Positions 1 to 8,443 of a stretch of DNA of 52,639 bases are shown in pieces. The stretch spans positions 1 through 52,639 of the forward strand of contig JAUIEZ010000019.1 in NCBI GenBank assembly GCA_030429665.1, read 5' to 3'. The stretch comes from Gammaproteobacteria bacterium (lineage in GTDB: Bacteria > Pseudomonadota > Gammaproteobacteria > Arenicellales > CAJQKF01). The number at the start of each line of letters is the position of its first letter. Position 1 is the first letter of the stretch. The translations under genes were made by a program, and so were the position numbers. Below the pieces are notes generated by a model that had not been told where the DNA came from, searched no databases, and was given only the letters and a program-made list of their open reading frames with translations.

Positions 1-986
1 TGAACGCGAAGGACCTGGTGACGATCGTGCCGGCGGGCGCGAAGGACGACGTGTTGGGCAACTCGCACCGGGCGCGAGAGGACCTGGAACTGGAACTGAC
101 GGCGCCGGCGGAGCCCGGCCTGTACGAATTGCGTTACGTGCTTGTCGAAGGACGCCGGGTCATCGCACGGCGCGCGGTGGAAGTGCGCCAACCCGAGTTG
201 GAACTGGACGCGCCAGCGTCGGTTGTTGCCGGCAGCGATCTCGAAGTCGGCCGCAACGATACCGTCAATAGTAAGGACATGATCGTCATCGCGCCGATGA
301 ACGCCCCCGACGACGATATGCCGATTCGCCGCCGCGTGCGCGACAATAATGTCGTCACGATTCAGGCGCCGTTGGAACCTGGGTTGTACGAGATACGTTA
401 TGTTCTGAACGAAGGCCGTAAGGTCCTGGTGCGCGCGCCGTTGGAGGTGACGCCCGTCAGTGCCGAGATCTCCGCGCCACGGGAAGTCGTTGCCGGCGCG
501 GATTTCTCGGTAAGCTGGACGGGTCCCGGTCGTCGCGGCGATCGCGTGGAGATCGCAGCCGCCGGATCGGACGACGCCGCCGATGCGATCGCGAGCGCCG
601 ACGCCTTTCGCGAGAACCAGGCACGGTTCGCGGCGCCCGTGCAGGCCGGCCTGTACGAGCTGCGCTACCGGCTGAAGGACACCGGTGAGTTCATCGCGCG
701 GACGTCGATCGAGGTGATCACGGTCGCGGCCTCCATCACCGCGCCGGGATCGGCAGCGGCGGGCGCCGAGATTTCGATCTCGTGGACCGGCCCCGCCGGC
801 GCGCAGGACCGCATCGCGCTCGCTAGACCCGACCAATCGGATTTCCAGTGGATAGAGGCGAGAAAAGTTTCAGACGGCGGCGAGATGTCATTCGTCATGC
901 CCGATCAGCCAGGGCTGGTCGAACTGCGTTACCTTGACGTGGCAAACCGCGTTATCCTGACCAGGACCCCGGTCGAGATCGAGTAG
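1..986 (+). CDS. C-terminal part of a protein with tandem beta-sandwich-like repeats (partial)
   Basis: The reading frame is open from base 3, so this is the 3' end of a longer gene; the GTG at 18 is probably internal. About 328 residues are visible and consist of four tandem units of roughly 80-95 residues. Each ends in a variant of 'PGLYELRYVL.EGR.VIAR..VEV'. Units three and four contain a clear 'SWTGP' turn near their start. In unit two this turn is replaced by 'VGRNDTVNSKD', so it is diverged. The pattern resembles the C-terminal repeats I associate with large von Willebrand A-domain proteins of gammaproteobacteria, but no VWA domain lies in the window, so that link is inference. Probably an extracytoplasmic structural or binding region; function unknown. 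Confidence 0.7.
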   Translation, partial: NAKDLVTIVPAGAKDDVLGNSHRAREDLELELTAPAEPGLYELRYVLVEGRRVIARRAVEVRQPELELDAPASVVAGSDLEVGRNDTVNSKDMIVIAPMNAPDDDMPIRRRVRDNNVVTIQAPLEPGLYEIRYVLNEGRKVLVRAPLEVTPVSAEISAPREVVAGADFSVSWTGPGRRGDRVEIAAAGSDDAADAIASADAFRENQARFAAPVQAGLYELRYRLKDTGEFIARTSIEVITVAASITAPGSAAAGAEISISWTGPAGAQDRIALARPDQSDFQWIEARKVSDGGEMSFVMPDQPGLVELRYLDVANRVILTRTPVEIE

Positions 987-1071
987 GCCGGGAGAACCCG
1001 GTGGAAAGCGAGTCGGCGGCATATCGGTCCACGTGATGCGATACGATCCGCCTAACTGAGGACAGGGAATC

Positions 1072-1773
1072 ATGCGAGCACGCCTACGCTATTCGACGCG
1101 CCGTCGGCGAGTCATCCAGGGTATTGCGGGTAGCCTGGCGGCGGCAGTGCCTATGGCCCGCCTGTTCGCCATGGCGCGCAAACCGGGCGTTCAAGGTTTG
1201 CACGAGATCTCCGGTGACGTGCGGATCAATGAGGCCGGCGTGGCGCAGGGCGCGCCCGTGCTGCCGGGCGATGCGGTCGAAACCGGCGCAAATGGGCGCG
1301 CCATTTACGTCGTCGGTCGCAGTGTATTCCTTCAGCGGGAAAATACCCGCGTGGAACTCGCCGGACCCCCGGTGGATCCGGGCGACGACGAACCCAACCC
1401 GGTCATTCACCTGTTGCGTGTCCTGACCGGCAAGCTGCTGTCCGTACATGCCCGAGGTGAACTCTCCGTGGAGACGGAAAACGGTAGTATCGGTATTCGC
1501 GGCACCGGCTTGTACGTCGACGTGCAACCGAACCGTACTTATGCCTGTGTCTGCTACGGTACCGCCGACCTCGTGGATCCGCAGGGACAGCCGTTGGAGA
1601 CGGTGCGCACCACGCACCACGAGTCTCCGCGCTACCTGTATCCCCAAGGCGCCCCGATCCGCATCGAACAAGCACCGGTCGTCGATCACACGGATGACGA
1701 GTTGATCCTGCTCGAATCACTGGTGGGTAGGCGTCCGCCGTTTCTCAGCTTGGGCAGGGACAGGAACTACTGA
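1072..1773 (+). CDS. FecR-domain protein with N-terminal signal
   Basis: 233 residues. The N-terminus carries an arginine cluster followed by a hydrophobic stretch ('VIQGIAGSLAAAVPMA', about residues 14-29), which looks like a signal or Tat-like leader. The middle (about 40-160) has the FecR-type beta pattern: a repressed or added charge segment, 'GDAVETGANGRAIYVVG', then 'GELSVETENGSIGIRGTGLYVDV'. FecR domains are periplasmic and occur both in sigma-factor regulators and in stand-alone envelope proteins. Here there is no anti-sigma segment and no sigma factor next door, so a structural or surface role is more likely than signalling. It lies 85 bp after the repeat protein and on the same strand, so the two may be co-transcribed. 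ATG 1072 is preceded by 'GGACAGGGA', a good ribosome site. Confidence 0.75.
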   Translation: MRARLRYSTRRRRVIQGIAGSLAAAVPMARLFAMARKPGVQGLHEISGDVRINEAGVAQGAPVLPGDAVETGANGRAIYVVGRSVFLQRENTRVELAGPPVDPGDDEPNPVIHLLRVLTGKLLSVHARGELSVETENGSIGIRGTGLYVDVQPNRTYACVCYGTADLVDPQGQPLETVRTTHHESPRYLYPQGAPIRIEQAPVVDHTDDELILLESLVGRRPPFLSLGRDRNY

Positions 1774-2116
1774 GCGAAGTGGCTCGTCGCCCGGTCTCGT
1801 CGACGAAAGACGTGGCGGGCGAAGCCGCCGGTGCGTGCGCACGGCAAGCGCGAATTCACGCCCGTCACATCGCATCCATGCATCCGCCGTTTCACGGCAT
1901 GGTCACGCCGGGAAAGCGAACGCATCGCCCGTCCGCCAAGTGGCGAAAGTTGGAATCGTCGCTCCGGTTCGGCCGCAACCACCGACCCCCACGCCCCGAC
2001 ATGCCCTGAATACCGGCCGTTCGCGGTATGCCGTTATTTGCCGACACACCCCGGAAGATACCGGACGAGAGTTCGCCCGGTTGCATGTCATGGACGATTT
2101 TGTTAAGGTAATTTGC
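1774..2116. other. Intergenic region upstream of ectR
   Basis: 343 bp between the FecR-domain gene and ectR. Open frames here on both strands are arginine/proline/serine-rich and look like GC-rich noise. I see no RNA gene. The last 40 bp must hold the ectR promoter, but I could not fix a convincing -35/-10 pair by eye. Confidence 0.4.
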
Positions 2117-2683
2117 ATGCGAAATATTCGCACACAAACCAAGATACGCTCCAAGACCCCGCGTCGGCCCCGAATTGACGATCTTTCGGCCGACATTGAC
2201 GAGGACGTGCTCCGCTCGCTGCGTCGAATTTTCCATGCCGTGGACAGAAGCAGCCGGCGCCTTTCCCGACTCCATGGTTTGACCGGCCCCCAGGCGATTT
2301 GTCTGCGCGCGATCGACCGCGCCGGTCGCATCAATCCGGGTCACCTTGCCCGCGAGGTCTCGTTGTCCCCCCCCACGATCACCGGCATTCTCGACCGCCT
2401 CGAGCGTGCCGGGTTGGTGAAGCGCGAACGCAGCGCGCGTGACAAGCGGCAGGTCGTCGTTCTCATGACTGACGCCGGGCGCGCGCTGCTCCGACGAAGC
2501 CCACCGCCGCTGCAGGAGCAGTTCACCCGGCGACTGGTAGAGCTTCCACTAACCCGCCAACGCCAGATCGCGCGTTCGCTTCGAATGGTGGTGCAGTTGA
2601 TGGAAGCCGAGGACATCGAGGCGGCGCCGCTCTTGGCGCTTGGCGCAGCCAATCCCGAGACCGCGGAAGAGCATCCCACCTGA
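2117..2683 (+). CDS. ectR: EctR-like MarR-family regulator of ectoine synthesis
   Basis: 188 residues from ATG 2117, chosen because AAGG (2105-2108) sits 8 nt upstream; the open frame extends further 5' but that part looks non-coding. A basic N-terminal arm is followed by a MarR winged helix (about 57-115): the recognition helix contains '[18 protein letters not shown]' and the wing contains 'RSARDKRQ'. MarR regulators are cytoplasmic dimers that bind palindromic operators and usually repress. EctR (CosR in vibrios) controls ectoine genes in response to salt in several halophilic or methylotrophic gammaproteobacteria. Position directly before ask-ectABC in the same direction supports that assignment. 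It probably also represses itself. Identification as EctR rests on context more than on a unique motif. Confidence 0.82.
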   Translation: MRNIRTQTKIRSKTPRRPRIDDLSADIDEDVLRSLRRIFHAVDRSSRRLSRLHGLTGPQAICLRAIDRAGRINPGHLAREVSLSPPTITGILDRLERAGLVKRERSARDKRQVVVLMTDAGRALLRRSPPPLQEQFTRRLVELPLTRQRQIARSLRMVVQLMEAEDIEAAPLLALGAANPETAEEHPT

Positions 2684-2700
2684 CCGGACTCGCGTCCGGT
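2683..2700 (+). terminator. Perfect hairpin at the ectR stop codon
   Basis: ACCGGAC (2683-2689) and GTCCGGT (2694-2700) form a 7-bp perfect stem with a 4-nt loop, starting in the ectR stop codon. There is no long T tract, so it may act as a weak terminator or attenuator between ectR and ask, or as an operator. Confidence 0.4.
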
Positions 2701-2800
2701 TCTCCGATTCGTTCCGAGAGCAAACCTTCGGTCGCGCCGCCGGCCCGGCCTCGTTCGCACCGGATTCACGATTTCCCATAGCAAACGTCAACAGCAAGGC

Positions 2801-4009
2801 ATGACATCAAAATTACGAGTACTCAAATACGGCGGTTCGTCGCTCGCTACCACGGGCCACATTGAGCGCGTCGCCGAACAGGTTGCCCGGTACCGTCAAA
2901 CCGGACAGGAGGTGGTGGTCGTCGCTTCGGCCATGGGCGGCGCCACGAGCAAGCTGCTATCACTCGCGGGTGAAGTGTCCGAGGACCCGTCGCCGCGGGA
3001 ACTCGACAAGCTGCTCGCAACCGGAGAAAGTGTCTCGACGACACTGCTGGCGATGGCGCTGCGTAAGCTCGGCGTCGACGCCGTATCGCTCGACGGCGCC
3101 CAGAGCGGCATTCGCACCGACGAGCGACATTTCAACGCGTCCGTACTTCATGTCGATACGCGGCGCATTCGCGACGAGCTTGCCGACGGGCGCGTGGTCG
3201 TGGCCGCCGGCTTCCAGGGACTCGGCTCGGCTGGAGAACTCACCACGCTCGGCCGGGGCGGTTCGGACACCTCCGCGGTCGTTCTTGCCGGCGCGCTCGG
3301 CGCCGAGCGCTGCGAAATCTGTTCGGACGTGGACGGCGTCTATTCCGCCGATCCGCGCGTCGTACCCGAGGCGAGCCGCATCGACGCCATCAGTTTCGAC
3401 GAAATGATCGAGATGGCGCGACACGGCGCCTCCGTGCTCAATCCCGACGCGGTCACGCAGGCGCGAGAGCGCGGCGTGGAGATTTACAGTCGAAGCACGT
3501 TCGAGCCCGAGAAGCCGGGCACGGTGATCCGCGCCATGCGGCCGGCCGAACCGCGCGTGGTCGGCGTTGCCGGTCACGAGGAACTGCTGACGGTCACCGT
3601 GACCGACATGGGGACGAATCCGCCGGCCCACGAGCTGGTCGAGGATCTCGCGCCCGACGACGTGTTCGCCGACCATCATGACCCGCGAGAGCGCTGCCGC
3701 CACATCACGGTGCCCGCGCAGCGGCTGCCCGACCCCGATGCCTTTGCAGCGTCCGTCGGCTCGCGACTGGGCGGTCGCGTGCGCGTGGACACGCAGTGCA
3801 GTTCGGTGTCCGCCATCGGCTTCCGCGTGGGCACGGTGGACCGTTTTCGGGACACGTCGCGCCTTTACACGCGAAAGGCGGGCGCCGGATTGCAACGATC
3901 CTTCGCCGGCGACCATTCCGTCACCTGCGTGGTGCACCCGCACGACGCCGAGCGTGTCATGAACCTGTTTCACCAGGGCTTCGATTGCCCCATGGAGAAA
4001 GCCGCATGA
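2801..4009 (+). CDS. ask: Ectoine-dedicated aspartokinase (Ask_Ect)
   Basis: 402 residues. Phosphorylates L-aspartate, the first step from aspartate to aspartate-semialdehyde, which feeds EctB. The kinase motif 'KYGGSS' is at residues 9-14, 'GRGGSDTSA' lies mid-domain and 'CEICSDVDGVYSADPR' follows, all typical of aspartokinases. The C-terminal ~140 residues are in the regulatory ACT-domain position but are poorly conserved compared with LysC. That fits the specialised ectoine branch, where feedback control by lysine/threonine is relaxed (known for Ask_Ect). Its stop overlaps the ectA start by 3 nt, so it is in the ectoine operon. A second, housekeeping-type aspartokinase is at 33535. Here ask precedes ectABC, whereas in many operons it follows them. 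Confidence 0.9.
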   Translation: MTSKLRVLKYGGSSLATTGHIERVAEQVARYRQTGQEVVVVASAMGGATSKLLSLAGEVSEDPSPRELDKLLATGESVSTTLLAMALRKLGVDAVSLDGAQSGIRTDERHFNASVLHVDTRRIRDELADGRVVVAAGFQGLGSAGELTTLGRGGSDTSAVVLAGALGAERCEICSDVDGVYSADPRVVPEASRIDAISFDEMIEMARHGASVLNPDAVTQARERGVEIYSRSTFEPEKPGTVIRAMRPAEPRVVGVAGHEELLTVTVTDMGTNPPAHELVEDLAPDDVFADHHDPRERCRHITVPAQRLPDPDAFAASVGSRLGGRVRVDTQCSSVSAIGFRVGTVDRFRDTSRLYTRKAGAGLQRSFAGDHSVTCVVHPHDAERVMNLFHQGFDCPMEKAA

Positions 4010-4596
4010 ATGCACCGGTAACCACCAAGGCGACGCAACTGTTTGACGTCGCGCCCATTCCGCACTCGCGGTCTCGGTCTCAGCACAAGAGGCGCGAGCG
4101 TCCCAAGGACATCATCTATCGACCGGCGACGCCCGCGGACGGCGCCGAGATGTGGAAGTTCGTCCGCGAAGCGGGCGTACTGGAACTCAACCAGGCGTAT
4201 GCCTACGTGCTGATGTGTCAGCATTTCGGCAACACCTGCCTGGTCGCCGAGACCGACGACGGCATGGTCGGTTTCGTGCTCGCCTACGTGCCGCCGCGAC
4301 AGGACGACACCGTGTTCGTTTGGCAGATCGGCGTTGCGCGAGAGGTCCGCGGACGAGGCGTCGGCCTGCACCTCCTGCGCCAGCTGCTGGCACTGGACGG
4401 CTGCCGCAACGTGCGCTACCTCGAAGCCAGCGTCACGCCATCGAACAAGCCCTCGCAGAACCTGTTCCGCGCCTTCGCGCGCAAATGGGACGTGTCCTGC
4501 CGCAAGCTGCCGTTCTTCCCGAGCGAGTTCTTTCCCGAGACCCACGAACCCGAGTACCTGTACCGCGTGGGTCCGCTGCACTGGCCGAGTGCATGA
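4006..4596 (+). CDS. ectA: L-2,4-diaminobutyrate N-gamma-acetyltransferase EctA
   Basis: 196 residues. Transfers acetyl from acetyl-CoA to L-2,4-diaminobutyrate, the second committed step of ectoine synthesis. GNAT fold: 'YRPATPADGAEMWKFVREAGVLELNQAYAY' style N-terminus typical of EctA, then the acetyl-CoA loop 'REVRGRGVG' (R/Q-x-x-G-x-G/A) near residue 115. The start is ATG 4006, whose ATGA overlaps the ask stop, although the frame is open further upstream inside ask. About 35 residues of basic, serine-rich N-terminal extension precede the fold. The following gene ectB starts 42 bp later, within the same operon. Confidence 0.95.
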   Translation: MNAPVTTKATQLFDVAPIPHSRSRSQHKRRERPKDIIYRPATPADGAEMWKFVREAGVLELNQAYAYVLMCQHFGNTCLVAETDDGMVGFVLAYVPPRQDDTVFVWQIGVAREVRGRGVGLHLLRQLLALDGCRNVRYLEASVTPSNKPSQNLFRAFARKWDVSCRKLPFFPSEFFPETHEPEYLYRVGPLHWPSA

Positions 4597-4638
4597 TGAC
4601 GAAGCCGAATACATACGTTTCATTTCAACGGAGAAAAC

Positions 4639-5919
4639 ATGAACACGATCATCGACCGATACGAATCCGAGGTCCGTGGTTACTGCCGGGACTTCAGCGC
4701 GACGTTCAAGTCCGCGAGCGGCGCCTGGTTGACCGACACGGACGGCAAGGCCTACCTGGACTTCCTGGCTGGCGCGGGCGCCCTCAACTACGGCCACAAT
4801 CCCGAGTCGTTGAAGAAGCCGCTTCTCGAGTACATCGCGTCCGACGGGGTCAGCCATACCCTGGACCTGTACTCGGACGCCAAGGCCCGGTTTCTCGAGA
4901 CGTTCCACGAACTGGTCCTCGCCCCGAGAGGATTGGAGTACAAGGTCCAGTTTCCGGGACCCACGGGCACCAACGCGGTGGAGGCCGCGCTCAAGCTGGC
5001 GCGCAAGGTCACGGGCCGAACCAACGTGGTGTACTTCACCAACGCGTTTCATGGCATGACCGTGGGCTCGCTCGCGGTCACGGGCAACTCGGGCAAGCGG
5101 GCCGGCGCCGCCCAGCCGCTGGTCAACAGCACGCCGATGCCGTTCGACGGTTACCTGGGAGAGGGCGTCGACTCCCTTGACTATTTCGAACGCGCCCTGG
5201 ACGACGGCGGCAGCGGCCTGGACAAGCCGGCCGCGGTGATCACCGAAACGGTACAAGCCGAGGGCGGCGTGAATGTCGCTTCGAATGAATGGCTCAAGCG
5301 GCTTGAAGCGCTGTGCCGCCGCCACGACATCCTACTCATCGTCGACGACATCCAGACCGGCTGCGGGCGCACCGGGCGCTTTTTCAGCTTCGAGGAGGCA
5401 GGCATCGTGCCGGATCTGGTGATGTTGTCGAAATCGCTGAGCGGCTACGGTCTGCCGTTTTCCGTACTGTTGATTCGGCCCCGGATCGACGCCTGGTCGC
5501 CGGGCGAGCATAACGGTACGTTTCGCGGCAACAATCTCGCCTTCGTTACCGCGACCGCCGCGCTGGAAAGATTCTGGCGCGACGACGACTTGACGAATAC
5601 GGTCAACCGCAAGGGAACGCTCGTCGAGGAGCGCCTAGCGGCTATCGCGAAGCGCCACCCCTCTTTGCGCGCCTCGACGCGGGGCCGTGGATTCATCCGG
5701 GGGCTGGCCTGCGACGCGCCGGGCATCGCGGGCGACATCTCCGCCGCGTGCTTCGAGCGCGGCCTGGTGATGGAAACCGCGGGCATCGACGATCAGGTGT
5801 TAAAGTTTCTCGCGCCGTTGACCATCGACGATGCAGACCTCGAGCGAGGCCTGGCGATCGTCGAGGAGTCAGCCGCCGAGGTGGCGGTTCGCCTGGACGA
5901 AAATCGTAACGCTGCCTAG
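4639..5919 (+). CDS. ectB: Diaminobutyrate--2-oxoglutarate transaminase EctB
   Basis: 426 residues, the normal EctB length. A class III, PLP-dependent aminotransferase that uses glutamate to aminate aspartate-4-semialdehyde, giving L-2,4-diaminobutyrate. Visible family signatures are 'GPTGTNAVEAALKLAR' (cofactor phosphate region), 'YFTNAFHGMT', 'LIVDDIQTGCGRTG' (Asp contacting the PLP nitrogen) and 'SKSLSGYGLP' with the Schiff-base lysine. Cytoplasmic. GGAG lies a few bases before ATG 4639. The stop codon overlaps the ribosome site of ectC. Confidence 0.96.
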   Translation: MNTIIDRYESEVRGYCRDFSATFKSASGAWLTDTDGKAYLDFLAGAGALNYGHNPESLKKPLLEYIASDGVSHTLDLYSDAKARFLETFHELVLAPRGLEYKVQFPGPTGTNAVEAALKLARKVTGRTNVVYFTNAFHGMTVGSLAVTGNSGKRAGAAQPLVNSTPMPFDGYLGEGVDSLDYFERALDDGGSGLDKPAAVITETVQAEGGVNVASNEWLKRLEALCRRHDILLIVDDIQTGCGRTGRFFSFEEAGIVPDLVMLSKSLSGYGLPFSVLLIRPRIDAWSPGEHNGTFRGNNLAFVTATAALERFWRDDDLTNTVNRKGTLVEERLAAIAKRHPSLRASTRGRGFIRGLACDAPGIAGDISAACFERGLVMETAGIDDQVLKFLAPLTIDDADLERGLAIVEESAAEVAVRLDENRNAA

Positions 5920-5931
5920 GAGGGAACAGAC

Positions 5932-6345
5932 TTGATCGTAAAGAAACTGGACGAATTGGTCGGCACCGACCGCGAAGTGGACGGCGGCAACTGGGTAAGT
6001 CGCCGCATCCTGCTGGCGAAGGACGGCATGGGCTTCTCGGTGCACGACACGGTCATCCGTGCCGGGACCGAAACCCACATTCACTACCAGAATCACCTCG
6101 AGGCCGTGTACTGCATCGACGGCAAGGGCGAAGTCGAAACCGTGGCCGACGGCAAGGTATGGCCGATCGAAACGGGCACGCTGTACGCGCTCGACAAGCA
6201 CGACGAGCACTGGCTGCGCGCCAACCGCGGCGTCGATATGCGCATGGTATGCGTCTTCAGCCCGCCGCTCACCGGCCGCGAGGTCCACGACGAATCGGGT
6301 GTCTACCCGTTGCTTGTCGAAGAGAAGGATGTCAACGCCGCCTGA
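5932..6345 (+). CDS. ectC: Ectoine synthase EctC
   Basis: 137 residues. A cupin-fold, metal-dependent enzyme that cyclises N-gamma-acetyl-diaminobutyrate to ectoine. The family N-terminus '[16 protein letters not shown]' is clear. '[23 protein letters not shown]' holds the cupin metal-ligand area and '[11 protein letters not shown]' the second cupin motif. The start is TTG 5932, forced by the conserved N-terminus and by a strong AGGAGG at 5918-5923 that overlaps the ectB stop. It is the last gene of the operon. No ectoine hydroxylase (ectD) follows, so hydroxyectoine is not made from this locus. Confidence 0.96.
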   Translation: MIVKKLDELVGTDREVDGGNWVSRRILLAKDGMGFSVHDTVIRAGTETHIHYQNHLEAVYCIDGKGEVETVADGKVWPIETGTLYALDKHDEHWLRANRGVDMRMVCVFSPPLTGREVHDESGVYPLLVEEKDVNAA

Positions 6346-6395
6346 TCGTGCGTGATGGCTGCCGGCCCATGGGACGCATCGGAAGGCGTTTGGAA

Positions 6396-6418
6396 GGGGA
6401 TGCCGCATCGGCATCCCC
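6396..6418 (+). terminator. Terminator-like hairpin after ectC
   Basis: GGGGATGCCG (6396-6405), loop CAT, then CGGCATCCCC (6409-6418): a perfect 10-bp stem 51 bp after ectC. It lacks a proper T run, but position and strength fit the end of the ectoine operon. Confidence 0.7.
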
Positions 6419-6445
6419 TCGTCCACTGGTGCCGGTTGGAGTCGA

Positions 6446-6469
6446 CGGGCTCGGGTTATAGCGAGCCCG
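6446..6469 (-). terminator. Hairpin at the end of the hydrogenase accessory operon
   Basis: CGGGCTCG (6446-6453) pairs with CGAGCCCG (6462-6469) around an 8-nt loop that contains part of the stop codon of the nickel permease gene. It lies between two convergent operons and could end either transcript. Confidence 0.5.
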
Positions 6470-7175
6470 GCTGGATGGCGGTCTGGTAGATCAAGGCGAC
6501 GCCGACGGCGATGGTGGTCACACCAAGCACGGTCTGCAGGCCGTTGTACAGGGAATTGATCCTGCGCGCGCCGCGAAGCGGCAGGCTGATGATGGCCGTA
6601 AGAACGCCCATGCCAATGACTGAGCCGATACCGAAAAGTCCCACGTAGACCATTCCCAGCCAGGGCGAGGTGACCTCGCCGAGGGCGAGCAGGATCAGCG
6701 CCGCGGATCCTGCGAGTCCGTGCACCAGCCCGACATAGAGGGCGCGCGCGGGAAAGGTCGGTTCGTACAAGTGCTCGTGGTCGTGAGCATTCGCTGCGTC
6801 ATGCGGCTCGGACGAACCGGCGTGCGCGTGGGCATGGAAGTGGACGGTGCCGTCGTGGTGGCGGTGGGTATGGAAATGGACGCGTTCGCGAATCATGCGC
6901 CGAAAAAGGTCGAACCCGAGCAACAGCAGCATGACGCCGACCGCCGCTTCCAGCATGCGCGCCATGGACTCGGGCACCACCGCGTCGAGGAACAGCGCAG
7001 CCGAGCAGGCGACAAACAGCGTGATGGTGTGTCCGAGCCCCCACACCATGCCGAGTACGGTGGCTTGGCGCGACGATCGGCAACGGCTTGCCAGCGAGGC
7101 GACGGCCGCGAGGTGATCGGCTTCCAGGGCATGCCGCATGCCCAGCAGGAATCCGAGGGCCAGGATAGTGGTCAA
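6456..7175 (-). CDS. Nickel/cobalt permease, NicO/HupE-type
   Basis: 239 residues with about six hydrophobic segments. The first helix holds 'RHALEADH' (His15-x4-Asp20-His21), the metal-transport signature of NiCoT/NicO proteins. A cytoplasmic loop (about 100-125) is histidine-rich ('[10 protein letters not shown]', 'HFHAHAHAG'). It should import Ni2+ across the inner membrane for the hydrogenase. The start is TTG 7175 because AAAGGAGG lies 7 nt before it and TTGA overlaps the hypB stop; a longer frame exists upstream but runs inside hypB. Last gene of the minus-strand operon. Substrate (Ni rather than Co) is inferred from the hyp context. Confidence 0.85.
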   Translation of the reverse strand: MTTILALGFLLGMRHALEADHLAAVASLASRCRSSRQATVLGMVWGLGHTITLFVACSAALFLDAVVPESMARMLEAAVGVMLLLLGFDLFRRMIRERVHFHTHRHHDGTVHFHAHAHAGSSEPHDAANAHDHEHLYEPTFPARALYVGLVHGLAGSAALILLALGEVTSPWLGMVYVGLFGIGSVIGMGVLTAIISLPLRGARRINSLYNGLQTVLGVTTIAVGVALIYQTAIQPGSL

Positions 7176-8098
7176 CGCGCTTCCTCCTTTGCTTCGGCCG
7201 CGTTCGTGACGCGGTGCGCACCGTCTCCCGGCATCGAACGCAACCACTGGAGCCACGCGTCCATGCCCTCACCGGTCATTGCCGAAAGGACGAACACCTT
7301 GATGTCCGGGTTGACGCGTCGGGCGAACTCAACGCAACGATCGACGTTGAAGTCTACGTAGGGCAGCAGGTCGCTCTTGTTGATGATCATCGTTCCCGAG
7401 GCGCGAAACATGTGAGGATACTTGAGCGGCTTGTCCTCGCCCTCTGTCACCGACAATATCACGATCTTCGCGTGCTCACCGAGATCGAACAGGGCAGGGC
7501 AGACGAGGTTGCCGACGTTTTCGATCATCAGCAGCGAGCCCGCCGGCGGATCCAGCGTGTCGAGAGCGCGCGCCAGCATGTCCGCCTCGAGGTGACAGCC
7601 CGCGCCGGTGTTTACTTGAACCACGGCGCAGCCGGTGGCGCGGATTCGCTCGGCGTCGTTCACCGTCTCCTGGTCTCCCTCGACGACGCTGATGGCTCGC
7701 TCGGCCGACAGTTCGCGAATGGTGCGCTCGAGCAGGGTGGTTTTACCGGACCCCGGCGAGCTGACCAGGTTCAGGGCAAGGATTGCGCGCCCCTCGAGCC
7801 AGCCTCGGTTGCGCGCTGCGGCAAGATCGTTCTTCGCCAGGATGGCCTGCTCGAGTTCGATGGTCGAGCGCTCGCCGTGTCCATGGCCGTGTCCGTGTCC
7901 GTGCTGGTGGCGCTGGCCGTGGTGATCACGACCATGGCCGTGTTCATGTTCATGATGGTGATCGTGATCATGGTGGTGATCGTGATCGTGATCGTGGGAA
8001 TGTTCGTGTTCGTGAGTCGAAAGCGGATGGGTTTCGCCGCTTTGCGGGTCCACGATTCGTGCGCCGCGTGGATCGGAGCAGCCACAGGTGGTACACAT
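7172..8098 (-). CDS. hypB: Hydrogenase nickel incorporation GTPase HypB
   Basis: 308 residues. A SIMIBI GTPase that delivers nickel with HypA to the hydrogenase large-subunit precursor. It starts 'MCTTCGC', the high-affinity N-terminal metal motif. Residues about 29-75 are a nickel-storage-like tract with roughly 25 histidines. The G domain follows: Walker A '[13 protein letters not shown]', metal site around '[10 protein letters not shown]', 'ENVGNLVCP' and 'INKSDLLPY'. Start ATG 8098 shares one base with the hypA stop (TGATG). The frame is open upstream, but the Cys-rich start is diagnostic. It overlaps nicO by 4 nt. Confidence 0.96.
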   Translation of the reverse strand: MCTTCGCSDPRGARIVDPQSGETHPLSTHEHEHSHDHDHDHHHDHDHHHEHEHGHGRDHHGQRHQHGHGHGHGHGERSTIELEQAILAKNDLAAARNRGWLEGRAILALNLVSSPGSGKTTLLERTIRELSAERAISVVEGDQETVNDAERIRATGCAVVQVNTGAGCHLEADMLARALDTLDPPAGSLLMIENVGNLVCPALFDLGEHAKIVILSVTEGEDKPLKYPHMFRASGTMIINKSDLLPYVDFNVDRCVEFARRVNPDIKVFVLSAMTGEGMDAWLQWLRSMPGDGAHRVTNAAEAKEEAR

Positions 8099-8430
8099 CA
8101 GTTCACTACCTCCAGTTCCTTGATGTTCAGTTCGGTGCCGGCGATGCAGTCGATGGCCGTCGAGCCGCAGCCGCATACGCCCCACGGCTGGTCCATGACC
8201 AGCTCGTTGCCGCAGTCACGGCAGCGGCCGCGACCTTCGATCTCCACGATCTCGAGCCGGGCCCCGGCGAGCGGGGTATCCTCGATGCACACGTCAAAGC
8301 AAAATCGCACGGCGTCAGGGATCACCGCGGAGAGTTTTCCGATCTCCAGGCGTACGCGCGACACGCAGCGGCCGGCTGCCTGCTCGGCGCAGATGGCGAC
8401 GACGTTACGGGTGATGCCCAGTTCGTGCAT
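8098..8430 (-). CDS. hypA: Hydrogenase maturation factor HypA
   Basis: 110 residues. Nickel metallochaperone that partners HypB. 'MHELGI' gives the N-terminal Ni ligand His2. Two CxxC-type pairs, 'CRDCG' and 'CGCGS', form the structural zinc site. Start ATG 8430 follows an AGAGGA ribosome site; the longer frame upstream is the shadow of hypE. It lies 13 bp after hypE. Confidence 0.95.
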   Translation of the reverse strand: MHELGITRNVVAICAEQAAGRCVSRVRLEIGKLSAVIPDAVRFCFDVCIEDTPLAGARLEIVEIEGRGRCRDCGNELVMDQPWGVCGCGSTAIDCIAGTELNIKELEVVN

Positions 8431-8443
8431 GGTTTCCTCTTCG

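Noticed and set aside
2960..4015. 351-codon minus-strand frame opposite ask
   Set aside because: His/Arg/Ala-rich shadow of a clear aspartokinase; long antisense frames are expected in high-GC DNA.
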